From CAVTWD01 sp963738325 (GTDB lineage Bacteria > Actinomycetota > Acidimicrobiia > Acidimicrobiales > Ilumatobacteraceae): DNA of 64,000 nt. A program made the position numbers and the translations under genes. Below are positions 29,919-38,834 of the stretch, piece by piece. The notes under the pieces were generated by a model. The model was not told the origin of the DNA, ran no database searches, and saw nothing but the letters and a program-made list of their open reading frames with translations. The stretch covers positions 62,001-126,000 of the forward strand of contig CAVTWD010000011.1 in the NCBI GenBank assembly GCA_963738325.1. Reading direction: 5' to 3'. The stretch's first letter is position 1. Each line of letters begins with the position of its first letter.

Positions 29919-30593
29919 TCAGGAGCCCGAGGCCCGTTCGTAGGCGCGCAGGTAGCCGGGGACCTCGATCTCGGGCCCCACATGGCCGTCGGGCACGGCG
30001 GGCCGGGCGACGAGGGCGAGCGGGAGCACTCCGCCCCAATAGGGCAGGCCGACATCGTCGGGATCCTCGATCGGCCCCCCGGTGCGCGCCTTGGCCGAGA
30101 CCTCGTCGATCGTCACCTTCAACACCGCCGTCGCCCTGAGCTCTTCGGCCGTGGGTGCCCGGCAGTCCTCCGCCCGTCCCCGGGCGATGTGGTCGACAAC
30201 GGCGATCAGCGCTTCGCGTTTCTCCTCGGGATCCGTCACCTGTCGGGCAGGACCGAAGACCACCACACAGCGGTAGTTCACCGAGTGATGGAAGGCCGAG
30301 CGCGCGAGCACGAGACCATCGAGCAGGGTGACGGTGACGCAGACGTCTTGCCCCGCCCCGGCCACGCGCAACAGGGCGTTGGCGGTGGCCCCGTGGAGAT
30401 AGAGGGCGTCGCCGATGCGGCCGTAGACCATGGGCAGCACGGTGACAGCCGCCTCGCCGTCCACACCGACGTGCGCGACGAGACCCTCGTCGAGGATGGC
30501 TTCCACGGTGGCCCGGTCGTAGCGGCCGCGCTCGGCTCGGCGCCGGAGCGTCGTCCTCTTGGTGGGCGGGAACTCGGGGGCGGGATCGACCAT
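29919..30593 (-). CDS. Pyridoxamine-5'-phosphate oxidase-like FMN-binding protein
   Basis: A 224-residue split-barrel protein of the PNPOx-like/NimA-like group: GLVAHVGVDGEAAVTVLPMVYGRIGDALYLHG near the N-terminus is the flavin-binding strand pair, and HHSVNYRCVVVFGPAR follows. A C-terminal extension (SAKARTGGPIEDPDD) is typical. Reductase or heme-storage roles are known for relatives. Confidence 0.85.
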   Translation of the reverse strand: MVDPAPEFPPTKRTTLRRRAERGRYDRATVEAILDEGLVAHVGVDGEAAVTVLPMVYGRIGDALYLHGATANALLRVAGAGQDVCVTVTLLDGLVLARSAFHHSVNYRCVVVFGPARQVTDPEEKREALIAVVDHIARGRAEDCRAPTAEELRATAVLKVTIDEVSAKARTGGPIEDPDDVGLPYWGGVLPLALVARPAVPDGHVGPEIEVPGYLRAYERASGS

Positions 30594-30674
30594 GGCCGCA
30601 AGCTTGGCGCCCGCCGATCGGGGCAGCGCGCCAATTTCAGCGCTCGGACCCCGAGTCGTCCCCGACCGCCGAAA

Positions 30675-30721
30675 CCTCGTTCATGCGGGTCGATCCGCGC
30701 GCATCTGCGCGAAGTGACACG
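30675..30721 (-). repeat. Dispersed intergenic repeat, copy B
   Basis: The reverse complement matches 8309-8355 at 43 of 47 positions. It lies in the 152-bp spacer between the Rieske gene (stop 30746) and the FMN-binding gene. There is no tandem expansion here. The rest of 30594-30745 holds nothing else I can identify. Confidence 0.85.
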
Positions 30722-30745
30722 AGGAGAGCCGATCTGACGGATCGG

Positions 30746-31918
30746 TCAGGCGTGGGCGTTGCCGTCGACCATCTCGTCCATGACGTGGTGGTACCAGCCG
30801 ATCTTGACCTCGCGTTCGGAGAGCACGTTGCGCCGGTAGCCGCCCGAGTGCTTCGTCTTGGCCAGGCGGTCGTAGATGGCGATGTCCTCCGCGATGACGC
30901 CCTGCAGTTCCTGCCAACGCCCCATCACCATCTCGAAGTAGGCGTCGTAGTCCTGCTCGTCAGGGCCGGGCGGGTAGATCAACTGCCAGCAGACGAACTT
31001 GGTGCGGTCGACGTCGATGGGGATCGGGTTGAACAGCTGCACCGCTTCCGGGTTCCCGTTGAAGGTGCTGTTGGGGAAGATCTGGTAGTCGGTGATGGCG
31101 TAGCGATGGTGATCGCCCGTCTCCCAGAGGAGGTCCATCTTGCTGGCCCGGGGCACGAACTGCATGGAGTTGCGGCCCACCAGGTGGAAGGCACTGTGCC
31201 GCGCTGCTCGCGTGAACTCGGGCGGCACGTGGTGCAACTCGGTGGCGTGGTACACCTCGTTGAACCCATCGACGATCGCCTTGTAGTTGACCGGCACGTC
31301 GTACTGGAGCTTCTCGTAGAGGATCATGTCGTCCAACCGGTAGCGCCCGAGGTCGGCGACGATCTCCGGGCCGATCCACTCGACGAGCGGCGGCGCCTCG
31401 TCGGGCCCGGCCAGGAACAGCCACACGAACCCTCCCCACTCCTCGGCCGCCACCGGCGGCGCGGCCAGCCCGGCCAGATCCTCGACGAAGAAGTCCTCCC
31501 GCTCGGGCACCCCGACGACCTTCCCGGTGGTGTCGTACACCCAGCCGTGGTAGGGGCACTTGAAGCGGCGCGCCCCGCACCCTCGATCGTGACCCACGAT
31601 GGCCGGCCCGCGGTGCTGGCACACGTTGTGGAACGCGGCCACCCGACCGCCGGGTTGGCGCGTGATCACAACGGTCTCGCCGTGACCTTCGAACACCACC
31701 CAATCCCCGGGGGCGGCCACCTCCGAGGAGTGCGCGCCGACGATCCAACTCCGCCGCAATACCCGCTCCCGCTCGCGCTCGAAGCGGACAGCGTCGGTGT
31801 AGCGGTCAGCGGGAATGGGGCGGGGGCGGAAGTCGGGCAGCTGCGCCACGCCCGGGCCTATGCGGCGAGGCGCATCACCGAGGCTCGGGCTGAACACCAT
31901 GATCGGCCCTCCGATCAC
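30746..31918 (-). CDS. Rieske non-heme iron oxygenase, alpha subunit
   Basis: A 390-residue ring-hydroxylating-type oxygenase. The Rieske [2Fe-2S] ligands are in CQHRG (about residue 99) and CPYHGW (about 119). The mononuclear iron site is in NEVYHATELHH, with a late Asp in EDIAIYD. The substrate class is unclear: the sequence fits general aromatic or quaternary-amine oxygenases. The start overlaps the stop of a small hemerythrin-like remnant, and TetR lies upstream, so substrate-induced control by TetR is likely. Ferredoxin and reductase partners are not adjacent. Confidence 0.9.
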   Translation of the reverse strand: MIGGPIMVFSPSLGDAPRRIGPGVAQLPDFRPRPIPADRYTDAVRFERERERVLRRSWIVGAHSSEVAAPGDWVVFEGHGETVVITRQPGGRVAAFHNVCQHRGPAIVGHDRGCGARRFKCPYHGWVYDTTGKVVGVPEREDFFVEDLAGLAAPPVAAEEWGGFVWLFLAGPDEAPPLVEWIGPEIVADLGRYRLDDMILYEKLQYDVPVNYKAIVDGFNEVYHATELHHVPPEFTRAARHSAFHLVGRNSMQFVPRASKMDLLWETGDHHRYAITDYQIFPNSTFNGNPEAVQLFNPIPIDVDRTKFVCWQLIYPPGPDEQDYDAYFEMVMGRWQELQGVIAEDIAIYDRLAKTKHSGGYRRNVLSEREVKIGWYHHVMDEMVDGNAHA

Positions 31919-32070
31919 CGGATGGATGGCAGCACACTATCGACGGCTTCGCCTGGGCAACATTTGTTGCCGCCGTCGCTGGTCGCGGCCAGGGTGGTCA
32001 GCGCGAACAGCTCCCGCCGAAGTCCCTTGTGGATCAGCGTGAAGAAGTCGTCGCGGATCGACTCGGTCAT
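31915..32070 (-). CDS. Short peptide resembling the first helix of a hemerythrin-like protein
   Basis: 51 codons from ATG 32070. The beginning (IRDDFFTLIHKGLRRELFAL) looks like the first helix of hemerythrin-domain proteins, which bind a diiron centre with four helices, but only one helix remains and the end (NKCCPGEAVDSVLPSIR) is unrelated. It is sandwiched by ATGA overlaps with tetR and the Rieske gene, so it is translated in the chain. It may be a deletion remnant or a genuine leader peptide. Confidence 0.6.
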   Translation of the reverse strand: MTESIRDDFFTLIHKGLRRELFALTTLAATSDGGNKCCPGEAVDSVLPSIR

Positions 32071-32696
32071 GTCGTGCTCCTCGATGATCGGGTCTCGGAT
32101 GGTCGGGGTGTGAGGCCCAGGCGCAAGACGTCGAGAAGGCCCTCGGTGCGTGCCGCGAGGTCGGTGCCTCCGGTCAGCTGCAAGGCGAGGGTGTCCATGC
32201 CGACGATGGTGGCGAAGATCGCCTCGCCCGTGGCCCGCGGATCGAGGTCCGCTCGGATGCTGCCGGCGACCTGACCCTGACGGACCAGATCGGCGAAGAG
32301 CTCGATCGGCCATTCGTTGAGCCGGGAGTACTCGGAGGTCGGACCCCTCACGCGCCCCAGCTCGGCGCCTAGCCGCAACACACACCAGAGCGACTCGTCG
32401 GTGTCGAGCGCCCGAGCCCGGGCGCGCAGCAGACCGGCCAACCGCTCCAAGGCGCTCGTCGTGGCCGGCAGCGCCGCGGTGATCGCTTCGACCAGTTGCT
32501 GCTGCTTGTGCCGCATCGTCTCCAGGGCGAGCTCCTGCTTGGACGAGAAGTGGAAGTAGAAGGCCCCTTTGGTGAGACCGCTCTCGGCGATGAGCTCCGC
32601 GAAGGACGCGCCCTCGTAGCCACGCCGCGCGAAAACGAGCGCCGACGCCTCGAGCATCGCCGCTCGGGTTCGCACCGCCCGCTCCTGCGTGGCCAC
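32067..32696 (-). CDS. TetR-family regulator
   Basis: From GTG 32696, 209 residues: TetR_N helix-turn-helix (ALVFARRGYEGASFAELIAE, GLTKGAFYFHFSSKQEL) and a helical ligand domain. GTG 32696 is chosen because a TATTCT -10 element ends 7 nt before it (leaderless) and because the longer open frame reads into the divergent gene's promoter. It is the first gene of tetR-small peptide-Rieske oxygenase. A putative operator lies directly upstream. Confidence 0.88.
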   Translation of the reverse strand: MATQERAVRTRAAMLEASALVFARRGYEGASFAELIAESGLTKGAFYFHFSSKQELALETMRHKQQQLVEAITAALPATTSALERLAGLLRARARALDTDESLWCVLRLGAELGRVRGPTSEYSRLNEWPIELFADLVRQGQVAGSIRADLDPRATGEAIFATIVGMDTLALQLTGGTDLAARTEGLLDVLRLGLTPRPSETRSSRSTT

Positions 32697-32710
32697 GCCA
32701 GGAGAATAGC

Positions 32711-32728
32711 AAACCAACCAGTCGGTTT
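32711..32728. promoter_or_regulatory. Putative TetR operator
   Basis: AAACCAACCAGTCGGTTT is an imperfect palindrome (AAACCnACnnGTnGGTTT), the pattern seen for many TetR-family repressors. It sits just upstream of the tetR -10 (TATTCT on the minus strand, 32704-32709) where the -35 would be, in the spacer shared with a divergent membrane protein gene. Confidence 0.62.
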
Positions 32729-32752
32729 TAAGAGATAGAGGCACTGAGCCGA

Positions 32753-33487
32753 ATGGCCCAATTTCGGGCCGCGCGGGCATGGGAGGCCTCAGTCGGGGCA
32801 TCATGGGACGTGGGGTCGATGGCCGGCCTTCGGACACGGGGCGGGATCCAGTTGGCGAACCACGTCGAAATACCTCGGCTCGGAACGCTGTCGCGCCACG
32901 CCGGTCGCCATGTCATGGAGGCCACGGTCGTCCCGCTGGTGCTCTTCTACGGCGCAATCACGTTCTTCGGCACGACGCCGGCGCTGCTCGTCGCCCTCGG
33001 CTGGTCGTACCTGGCCATGGCTCGCCGGCTGATCAGCGGTCGGCGAGTGCCCGGCCTCCTCGTCCTCGGCGCACTCGGCCTCACCGCCCGCACGGCTCTC
33101 GCGCTCGGCACCGGCTCACTGTTCCTCTACTTCCTGCAGCCCACCCTGATGAACGTGGCCATCGCCACGATCTTCTTGGCCTCGGTGCCGGCCCGTAGCC
33201 CGATGGCCGAGCGTTTGGCGAGCGACTTCTGCCCATTGCCGGGCACCTTCCTCTCCAACCCGGCGGTGCGGCGGTTCTTCAACCGGCTGACGCTGCTGTG
33301 GGCGGGCGTGCAACTGGCCAATGCCGTCATCACCTTGGCGCTGCTCGTCAGCGAGCCAGTGCCGACGTACCTCTGGACGCGCTCAGTCAGCTCCGCCCTG
33401 CTGACCGGTTGCGCGATCGCCGTGTCCGTGCTCTGGTTCAAGCGGTCGATGCGCCGCCACGGCATCACGGTCGTCCACTCAGGCTGA
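32753..33487 (+). CDS. Membrane protein of the VC0807/DUF3159-like (septation A-like) type
   Basis: Six or so hydrophobic segments (VVPLVLFYGAITFFG, ALLVALGWSYLAMARRL, LFLYFLQPTLMNVAIA, LLWAGVQLANAVITLALLV) with the conserved NRLTLLWAGVQ stretch. The first 35-55 residues look unconserved, so the real start may be the later ATG near 32819 or 32917. Divergent from tetR; function unknown, relatives are intracellular septation A-like. Confidence 0.7.
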   Translation: MAQFRAARAWEASVGASWDVGSMAGLRTRGGIQLANHVEIPRLGTLSRHAGRHVMEATVVPLVLFYGAITFFGTTPALLVALGWSYLAMARRLISGRRVPGLLVLGALGLTARTALALGTGSLFLYFLQPTLMNVAIATIFLASVPARSPMAERLASDFCPLPGTFLSNPAVRRFFNRLTLLWAGVQLANAVITLALLVSEPVPTYLWTRSVSSALLTGCAIAVSVLWFKRSMRRHGITVVHSG

Positions 33488-33824
33488 CCGGCGCTGAAGC
33501 GTCTCTTTCGCCGGCTTCGGCCGCGAGGTCGTCTGCTAGCCGTCGGCCGCGGCCAAGACGCCCAGCTGCTCGAGCACCGACAATTCGTCCCAGCGCCGGA
33601 ATCGCGAAGGGTGGCGAGCTCCTTCAGGTCGGCGACGGGATGCGGGTGGCGGCCGCCGGCGACGCGGGAGCGACCCGACGAGTCGACTCGAACCTCTCCT
33701 GCAGCTGCCGGTTGGAGTCGGCTTGCTGCATGCGCTGGCGCGGCCGCCTGTATGGCATCCACGTTTGGCGAGGCCGGTAGAGGAACAGCATCCGCCGAGC
33801 TCAAGCGAGGGAGAGAGAGGCGAC
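33488..33824 (-). pseudogene. Degenerate SHOCT-like remnant
   Basis: On the minus strand a VADLKELATLRDSGA segment resembles the SHOCT motif of the neighbouring gene, but the flanking frame is broken and a second frame (FRRWDELSVLEQLGVLAAADG, stop near 33537) would have to be joined. No start is evident. It probably represents a decayed paralogue of the SHOCT protein next door; nothing else is recognisable in this 337-bp stretch. Confidence 0.4.
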
Positions 33825-34145
33825 CTACGACGCGAGGATCTTCGCCTTTTGCGCCTCGAACTCGGCGTCGGTGAGGATTCCCTGGTTCTTGAGCTCAGCG
33901 AGCTCCTTCAGCTGGGCGATCGGATCAGGCGCCGGTGCGGGAGCCGGCTCCGCGTACTGGGGCGGGGCGTATTGAGGTTGCGCGTATTGCGGTTGTGCGT
34001 ACTGGGCCTGCGCGTTCTGCTGGTCATAGGCGGACTGGTCCTGCTGCGACCAGCGATTGGCCTGACGACGCGAGACCCGGTTGCTCACCGCCGTGGCCGT
34101 ACCGGCGACGACGGCCGTGCGAGCCATACCACCGATCAGTCCCAT
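33825..34145 (-). CDS. SHOCT-domain protein
   Basis: A 106-residue protein. The N-terminus MGLIGGMARTAVVAGTATAV is weakly hydrophobic; a low-complexity middle repeats QYAQP four times (QYAQPQYAQPQYAPPQYAEP); the C-terminal SHOCT domain is QLKELAELKNQGILTDAEFE then AQKAKILAS. SHOCT modules are short helical tails, often at the end of membrane proteins and thought to mediate oligomerisation. It diverges from phosphoketolase across about 170 bp. Confidence 0.85.
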   Translation of the reverse strand: MGLIGGMARTAVVAGTATAVSNRVSRRQANRWSQQDQSAYDQQNAQAQYAQPQYAQPQYAPPQYAEPAPAPAPDPIAQLKELAELKNQGILTDAEFEAQKAKILAS

Positions 34146-34318
34146 GCCAGCTCCTCTCGTCAGGAATCGGAAGCGATGAGGCCCACCTGGCCGCTCCCTC
34201 CCGGGCGCTCCTGACTCGTTGTCCGGGGCGGAATCGTAGCGCCGAGCGCGCCGATGCCGTTCCCGCCGGGGCTCGCACCTCGCGGCGCGAGACTCACCCG
34301 GTAGTCACTGGCCAAGCG

Positions 34319-36715
34319 ATGACACGCATGAATGGAGCGTCGATGACGTCGAAGAGTCCGCTGTCGAAGCGCGAGCTGGCCTTGGTGGACGTCGCGTGGC
34401 GGGCGGCCAACTACTTGACGGTGGGCCAGATCTACCTGCAGGACAACCCGTTGCTGGCCGAGCCTCTGGCGCCGGAGCACATCAAGCCGCGACTGCTTGG
34501 TCACTGGGGGACGTCACCTGGCCTCAGCCTGCTGTACGTGCATCTCAACCGGGTGATCAAGGCGACCGGCCGCTCGGTGCTGTTCGTCGCCGGACCCGGC
34601 CATGGTGGCCCAGCCGTGCTGGCCAACCTCTGGCTCGAGGGCACGTACACGCAGATCTATGACGAGATCACCCAGGACGCGCACGGGATGCGGCGGCTGT
34701 TCCGGCGCTTCTCCACGCCTGGTGGCGTGCCGAGCCACGTGAGCGTGCCCACCCCGGGTTCGATCCACGAAGGTGGTGAGCTCGGCTACGCGTTGATGCA
34801 CGCCTTCGGCGCGGTGTTCGACAACCCCGACCTCTTGGTCGCCTGCGTCATTGGCGACGGCGAGGCAGAAACGGCTCCGCTCGAAGGATCATGGAAGAGC
34901 ATCCGCTTCCTGAACGCGGCCCGCGACGGCGCGGTGCTGCCGATCCTGCACCTCAACGAGTACAAGATCTCCGGCCCCACGGTGCTGGGCCGCGCCAGCG
35001 ACGACGACATTCGTGCGCTGCTCACCGGCCACGGATATGAGGTCTCCTTCGTGGAGGGCGCCGAGCCCGCATCGGTGCACCAGGCCCTCGCCGCCACCCT
35101 CGACGCGTGCGTCGGCCGCATCGACGAGATCCAAGCGGACGCGCGCGAGCGTGGTGCGGCCAACCTCGTGGGGATCCCAGGATGGCCGGCGTTGGTGTTG
35201 CGCACTCCAAAGGGTTGGACGGGTCCGGCCGTCGTCGACGGACTTCCGATCGAGGGTACGTTCCGCGCCCATCAGGTGCCCGTCAGCCAAGTGCGTGACA
35301 ACCCTGAGCACCGGACGATCCTCGAGTCGTGGATGCGGAGCTACCGACCCGAGGAGCTGTTCGACGGCGAGGGACGGCCCCGCGCCGACACGGTCGCCCT
35401 CGTGCCGGATGGCGCGCTGCGGATGGGAGCCAACCCACACGCCAACGGTGGCCGGCTCCTCGTCGACCTCGATCTCCCCGACGAATCGGACTATGCCGTC
35501 GTCGTTCCGGCGCCGGGCACGGACCGGTTGGAGTCGACGGGCGTGCTCGGCCGCGCCTTGCGCGACATGTTCACCCTCAACGTGCCGCGGTCGAACTTCC
35601 GGCTGTTCTGCCCTGACGAGACCAACTCGAACCGGCTGGGGGCGGCCTTCGAAGTCGAGAACCGCTGCTGGCCGGAGCGTCGCATCGACATCGACGATCA
35701 CCTCGCTCCCGACGGCCGCGTCATGGAGGTGCTGAGCGAGCACTTGTGCGAGGGCTGGCTGGAGGGCTACCTCCTCACAGGACGCCACGGCCTGTTCGCC
35801 ACCTACGAGGCGTTCGCGATGGTGTCGGCTTCGATGATGGTGCAACACGCCAAATGGCTCGAGCACGCGCGCCAAGTGGGCTGGCGGCGCTCGATTGCCT
35901 CGCTCAACGTGTTGCTGACGTCCACGTGCTGGCGGAACGATCACAACGGCTTCTCGCACCAAGGGCCGGGACTGATCGACGTCCTCATGTCGAAGAAGGG
36001 TGCGGTGAGCCGTATCTACTTGCCGCCGGACGCGAACTGCCTCCTGTCGGTGGCCGGCCACTGCTTCCGGAGCCGCAACTACGTGAACCTGATCGTCATC
36101 GACAAGCAGCCGCAGCTGCAGTATCTCGACATCGACGCGGCGCGCGTCCACTGCTCTCGCGGCGCCGGCGTCTGGGAGTGGGCGTCGAACGGCAGCGACG
36201 ATCCCGATGTCGTGCTGGCCTGCGCAGGGGACATCCCGACGATGGAGACCGTGGCCGCCGCGTGGCTGCTGCGCCAGCGGCTCCCCGAGCTGCGCGTGCG
36301 GCTGGTCAACGTGGTCGACCTCATGAGGCTCTTCCCCGCCAATGACCATCCACACGGGATGGACGCCCTGGAGTTCAACGACCTGTTCACGTCCGACCGT
36401 GACGTCGTGTTCGCCTTCCACGGCTACGCGCGGGGGTTGCACGAGCTGATCCATGGGCAGAGCAAGCCCGACCGGTTCCATGTGCGGGGCTACCTCGAGG
36501 AAGGCACCACCACGACACCGTTCGACATGGTCGTGCTCAACAACGTGAGCCGCTACCACCTCTGCCGGCAGGCGGTGCGACGGGCCCGCCGGCGTCCAGA
36601 GGGAGCCGACGAGCTGGTGCGCTATTGCGACGAGATGCTCGCCCGCCACCGTTTCCATGTCGAGGAGAGCTTCGAGGACCTGCCCGAAGTCCGCGACTGG
36701 GTCTGGACCGCCTGA
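34319..36715 (+). CDS. xfp: Phosphoketolase
   Basis: A 798-residue thiamine-diphosphate enzyme that cleaves xylulose-5-phosphate and/or fructose-6-phosphate with phosphate into acetyl phosphate. Motifs: GHWGTSPGLSLLYVHLNR, GPGHGGPAVLANLWLEGTY, the ThDP site IGDGEAETAPLEGSW...NEYKISGPT, and FHGYARGLHELIHG near the end. Start choice between ATGs at 34319, 34328 and 34343 is open; the first gives the common length. Acetate kinase follows 12 bp later, giving the xfp-ackA pair that yields acetate and ATP without further glycolysis. Confidence 0.95.
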   Translation: MTRMNGASMTSKSPLSKRELALVDVAWRAANYLTVGQIYLQDNPLLAEPLAPEHIKPRLLGHWGTSPGLSLLYVHLNRVIKATGRSVLFVAGPGHGGPAVLANLWLEGTYTQIYDEITQDAHGMRRLFRRFSTPGGVPSHVSVPTPGSIHEGGELGYALMHAFGAVFDNPDLLVACVIGDGEAETAPLEGSWKSIRFLNAARDGAVLPILHLNEYKISGPTVLGRASDDDIRALLTGHGYEVSFVEGAEPASVHQALAATLDACVGRIDEIQADARERGAANLVGIPGWPALVLRTPKGWTGPAVVDGLPIEGTFRAHQVPVSQVRDNPEHRTILESWMRSYRPEELFDGEGRPRADTVALVPDGALRMGANPHANGGRLLVDLDLPDESDYAVVVPAPGTDRLESTGVLGRALRDMFTLNVPRSNFRLFCPDETNSNRLGAAFEVENRCWPERRIDIDDHLAPDGRVMEVLSEHLCEGWLEGYLLTGRHGLFATYEAFAMVSASMMVQHAKWLEHARQVGWRRSIASLNVLLTSTCWRNDHNGFSHQGPGLIDVLMSKKGAVSRIYLPPDANCLLSVAGHCFRSRNYVNLIVIDKQPQLQYLDIDAARVHCSRGAGVWEWASNGSDDPDVVLACAGDIPTMETVAAAWLLRQRLPELRVRLVNVVDLMRLFPANDHPHGMDALEFNDLFTSDRDVVFAFHGYARGLHELIHGQSKPDRFHVRGYLEEGTTTTPFDMVVLNNVSRYHLCRQAVRRARRRPEGADELVRYCDEMLARHRFHVEESFEDLPEVRDWVWTA

Positions 36716-36727
36716 GAGCACGCCGCC

Positions 36728-37831
36728 GTGCAGGTGTTGTGCCTCAACGCGGGGTCGTCGTCGCTGAAGGCGGCCGGCTACCGCGTCGAGCCGCCGGCCG
36801 ATGACCCGGTGCGGGCGGCATCGCACATCGTCGAGCGCATCGATGAGACCGGCGGTCACGTCGCCGCGCTCACTGCGGTGGCCGAGGCCTTCGACCAGGC
36901 AGGCTTCATCCCCGACGTGATCGCGCACAGGTTGGTGCACGGAGGGCGCGACCTTCTGGAGCACGTCGTCGTCGACGAGGCGGTGCGCGCCCAGCTGGCC
37001 GCCGCGGTGCCCTTCGCACCCTTGCACCTCCCGGCGGAACTGGCGGTGCTCGACGCGGCCGGCACGCGGTACCCCGGCCGCGCGCAGGTGGCGTGCCTCG
37101 ACACCGCCTTCCATCGCCACCTCCCTGCCACCGCCCGGCGCCTGCCGATTCCGGCCGAGCTCGACGCGACCGGCGTGCGGCGCTATGGCTTCCACGGCCT
37201 GTCGTACGAGTATCTCGTCCATCGCCTCGGTCCGCGCCTGGGCCGCCGGGCGGTGCTGGCACACCTGGGCAACGGCGCCAGCCTCGCCGCGGTCCGCGCC
37301 GGCGTGGGCGTCGACACGACGATGGGCTTCACGCCCTCCGGGGGTCTCGTCATGGGGACGCGCACCGGTGACCTCGACCCTGGTGTCCTCGTGCACTTGG
37401 TGAGAACGCGCCGCCTTCACGCCGATGACCTCGAGCAGATCGTGGACCATCAGTCGGGCCTGCTCGGCCTCTCGGACCGCTCGAGCGACGTGCGCGACCT
37501 CCTGGCGGCACGCGATCAGGGCGACGCCGACGCGGCACTCGCGCTCGAGGTCTACGAGACGGTCGCGGCGAAGCACATCGCCGCCCTCACCACGGTGCTC
37601 GGTGGGCTCGATTCCCTCGTGTTCACGGCGGGGGTCGGTGAGCGGGCGGTTTCGGTGCGCGCGGGCATCGCCCTGCGTCTCGCCCACGTGGGCGTCACGC
37701 TCGACGGCCCGGCCAACGACGCCAACGCCGCCGTCATCAGCCGGCCGGGCGCGCCCGTGACCGTTCGCGTCGAGCCCACCAACGAGGAGTCCATGCTCGC
37801 CATCCACGCCGCACGACTGGCCCCGCGCTGA
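36728..37831 (+). CDS. ackA: Acetate kinase
   Basis: AckA transfers the phosphate of acetyl phosphate to ADP. The 367-residue protein from GTG 36728 shows LCLNAGSSSLK, AHRLVHGG, DTAFH, YGFHGLSYEYL and GNGASL, standard ASKHA-fold motifs. It ends with VEPTNEESMLAIHAA. Slightly shorter than the usual 395-400 residues because some loops are reduced. Downstream of phosphoketolase, so the pair captures energy as ATP. Confidence 0.94.
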   Translation: MQVLCLNAGSSSLKAAGYRVEPPADDPVRAASHIVERIDETGGHVAALTAVAEAFDQAGFIPDVIAHRLVHGGRDLLEHVVVDEAVRAQLAAAVPFAPLHLPAELAVLDAAGTRYPGRAQVACLDTAFHRHLPATARRLPIPAELDATGVRRYGFHGLSYEYLVHRLGPRLGRRAVLAHLGNGASLAAVRAGVGVDTTMGFTPSGGLVMGTRTGDLDPGVLVHLVRTRRLHADDLEQIVDHQSGLLGLSDRSSDVRDLLAARDQGDADAALALEVYETVAAKHIAALTTVLGGLDSLVFTAGVGERAVSVRAGIALRLAHVGVTLDGPANDANAAVISRPGAPVTVRVEPTNEESMLAIHAARLAPR

Positions 37832-37902
37832 CGACTTCGTGACGAGAGCCCGCCGGGCAGCAGTCACCGGCGGGAGGTGGCCGTACTTCCTTCATCCGAA
37901 CG

Positions 37903-38834
37903 GTGTCGCGACTCCGAACCCTGTTCGTGCTCACCGAGACGCTCGTTCCGGATTCGGCGCCGAGGCCGTCGCCGCCACAGCCGGGGCCGGGTCGCGGGCT
38001 GTTGGCAGGTTTGTTGGCGGCGGCGCTGTCGCTGGGTGTGGCCGAGCTCGTCGGCGGACTGATCGACTCGGCGTCACCGGTCGTTTCTGTGGGCGGATGG
38101 GTGACCGATCACACCCCTCCGTTCGTGAAGGCGTTGCAGTCCGGACCTTCGGTACGAACGACAAGACGGCGCTGATCGTGGGCACCATCGTGCTGCTGGC
38201 GATGTTCGCCGCCGTCATCGGCGCGCTGGCCGCCAGACGTCGAGTCGTCGGCATCATCGGCGTGGCCACCTTCTGCCATCGGTGTGGGCGCGTCGCTGAC
38301 ACGTCCGTTCGCCAGTTGGGTGGATGGCGTGCCACCGCTGGTGGGTGCTGCAGCCGGTGCAGTCGCCCTTCTGTGGCCGTTGGCAGCGACGCCTCCGTCG
38401 GCATCGTCGCCGACGTCGATCGACCGTCGCCGCTTTCTGTTGACCGCCGCGGGTGTCGGGGCGACCGCCGCGGCATCGGGTGGCGCCGCACGCGCGCTTC
38501 GGCAACGCTTCGACGTCTCGGCCGACCGTTCCGCGTTGACGCTCCCCGCTCCCACGTCACCGGCTCGGACGGTGCCGTCCCGCGCCAACTTCGGGATCGA
38601 CGGGGTGCCGTCTTTCATAACGCCGAATCGCGACTTCTACCGGATCGACACCGCATTGGTGGCGCCATAGGTGCGCCCAGGGTCGTGGCGCCTGCGGATC
38701 GGTGGGATGGTCGACCGGCCGCTCACTTTGAGCTTTGCGATCTTCTCGACCGGCCCCTGGTCGAGCGTGACATCACCCTGATCAGTGTGTCCAACGAGGT
38801 CGGCGGCCGGTATACGGGGACGGCCCGTTGGCGC
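37903..38834 (+). pseudogene. Tat-exported molybdopterin-dependent oxidoreductase remnant
   Basis: Fragments in several frames line up as one protein: N-terminal membrane helices (GLLAGLLAAALSLGVAELVGG, TALIVGTIVLLAMFAAVIGA), a twin-arginine signal IDRRRFLLTAAGVGATAA, then NRDFYRIDTALVAP, an in-frame TAG at 38668 where Gln is expected, WRLRIGGMVDRPL, DLLDRPLVERDIT and SNEVGGRYTGTARW. The rest of the catalytic domain is missing after about 38832, where the sequence joins a gene on the other strand. Nonsense, frameshift and truncation together mark a pseudogene of a sulfite-oxidase-like enzyme. Confidence 0.8.

Noticed and set aside
34889..37867. 992-codon minus-strand open frame opposite phosphoketolase and acetate kinase
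   Set aside because: The plus strand has two complete, motif-rich enzymes; the antisense frame has no recognisable motif and is a normal by-product of high GC3.
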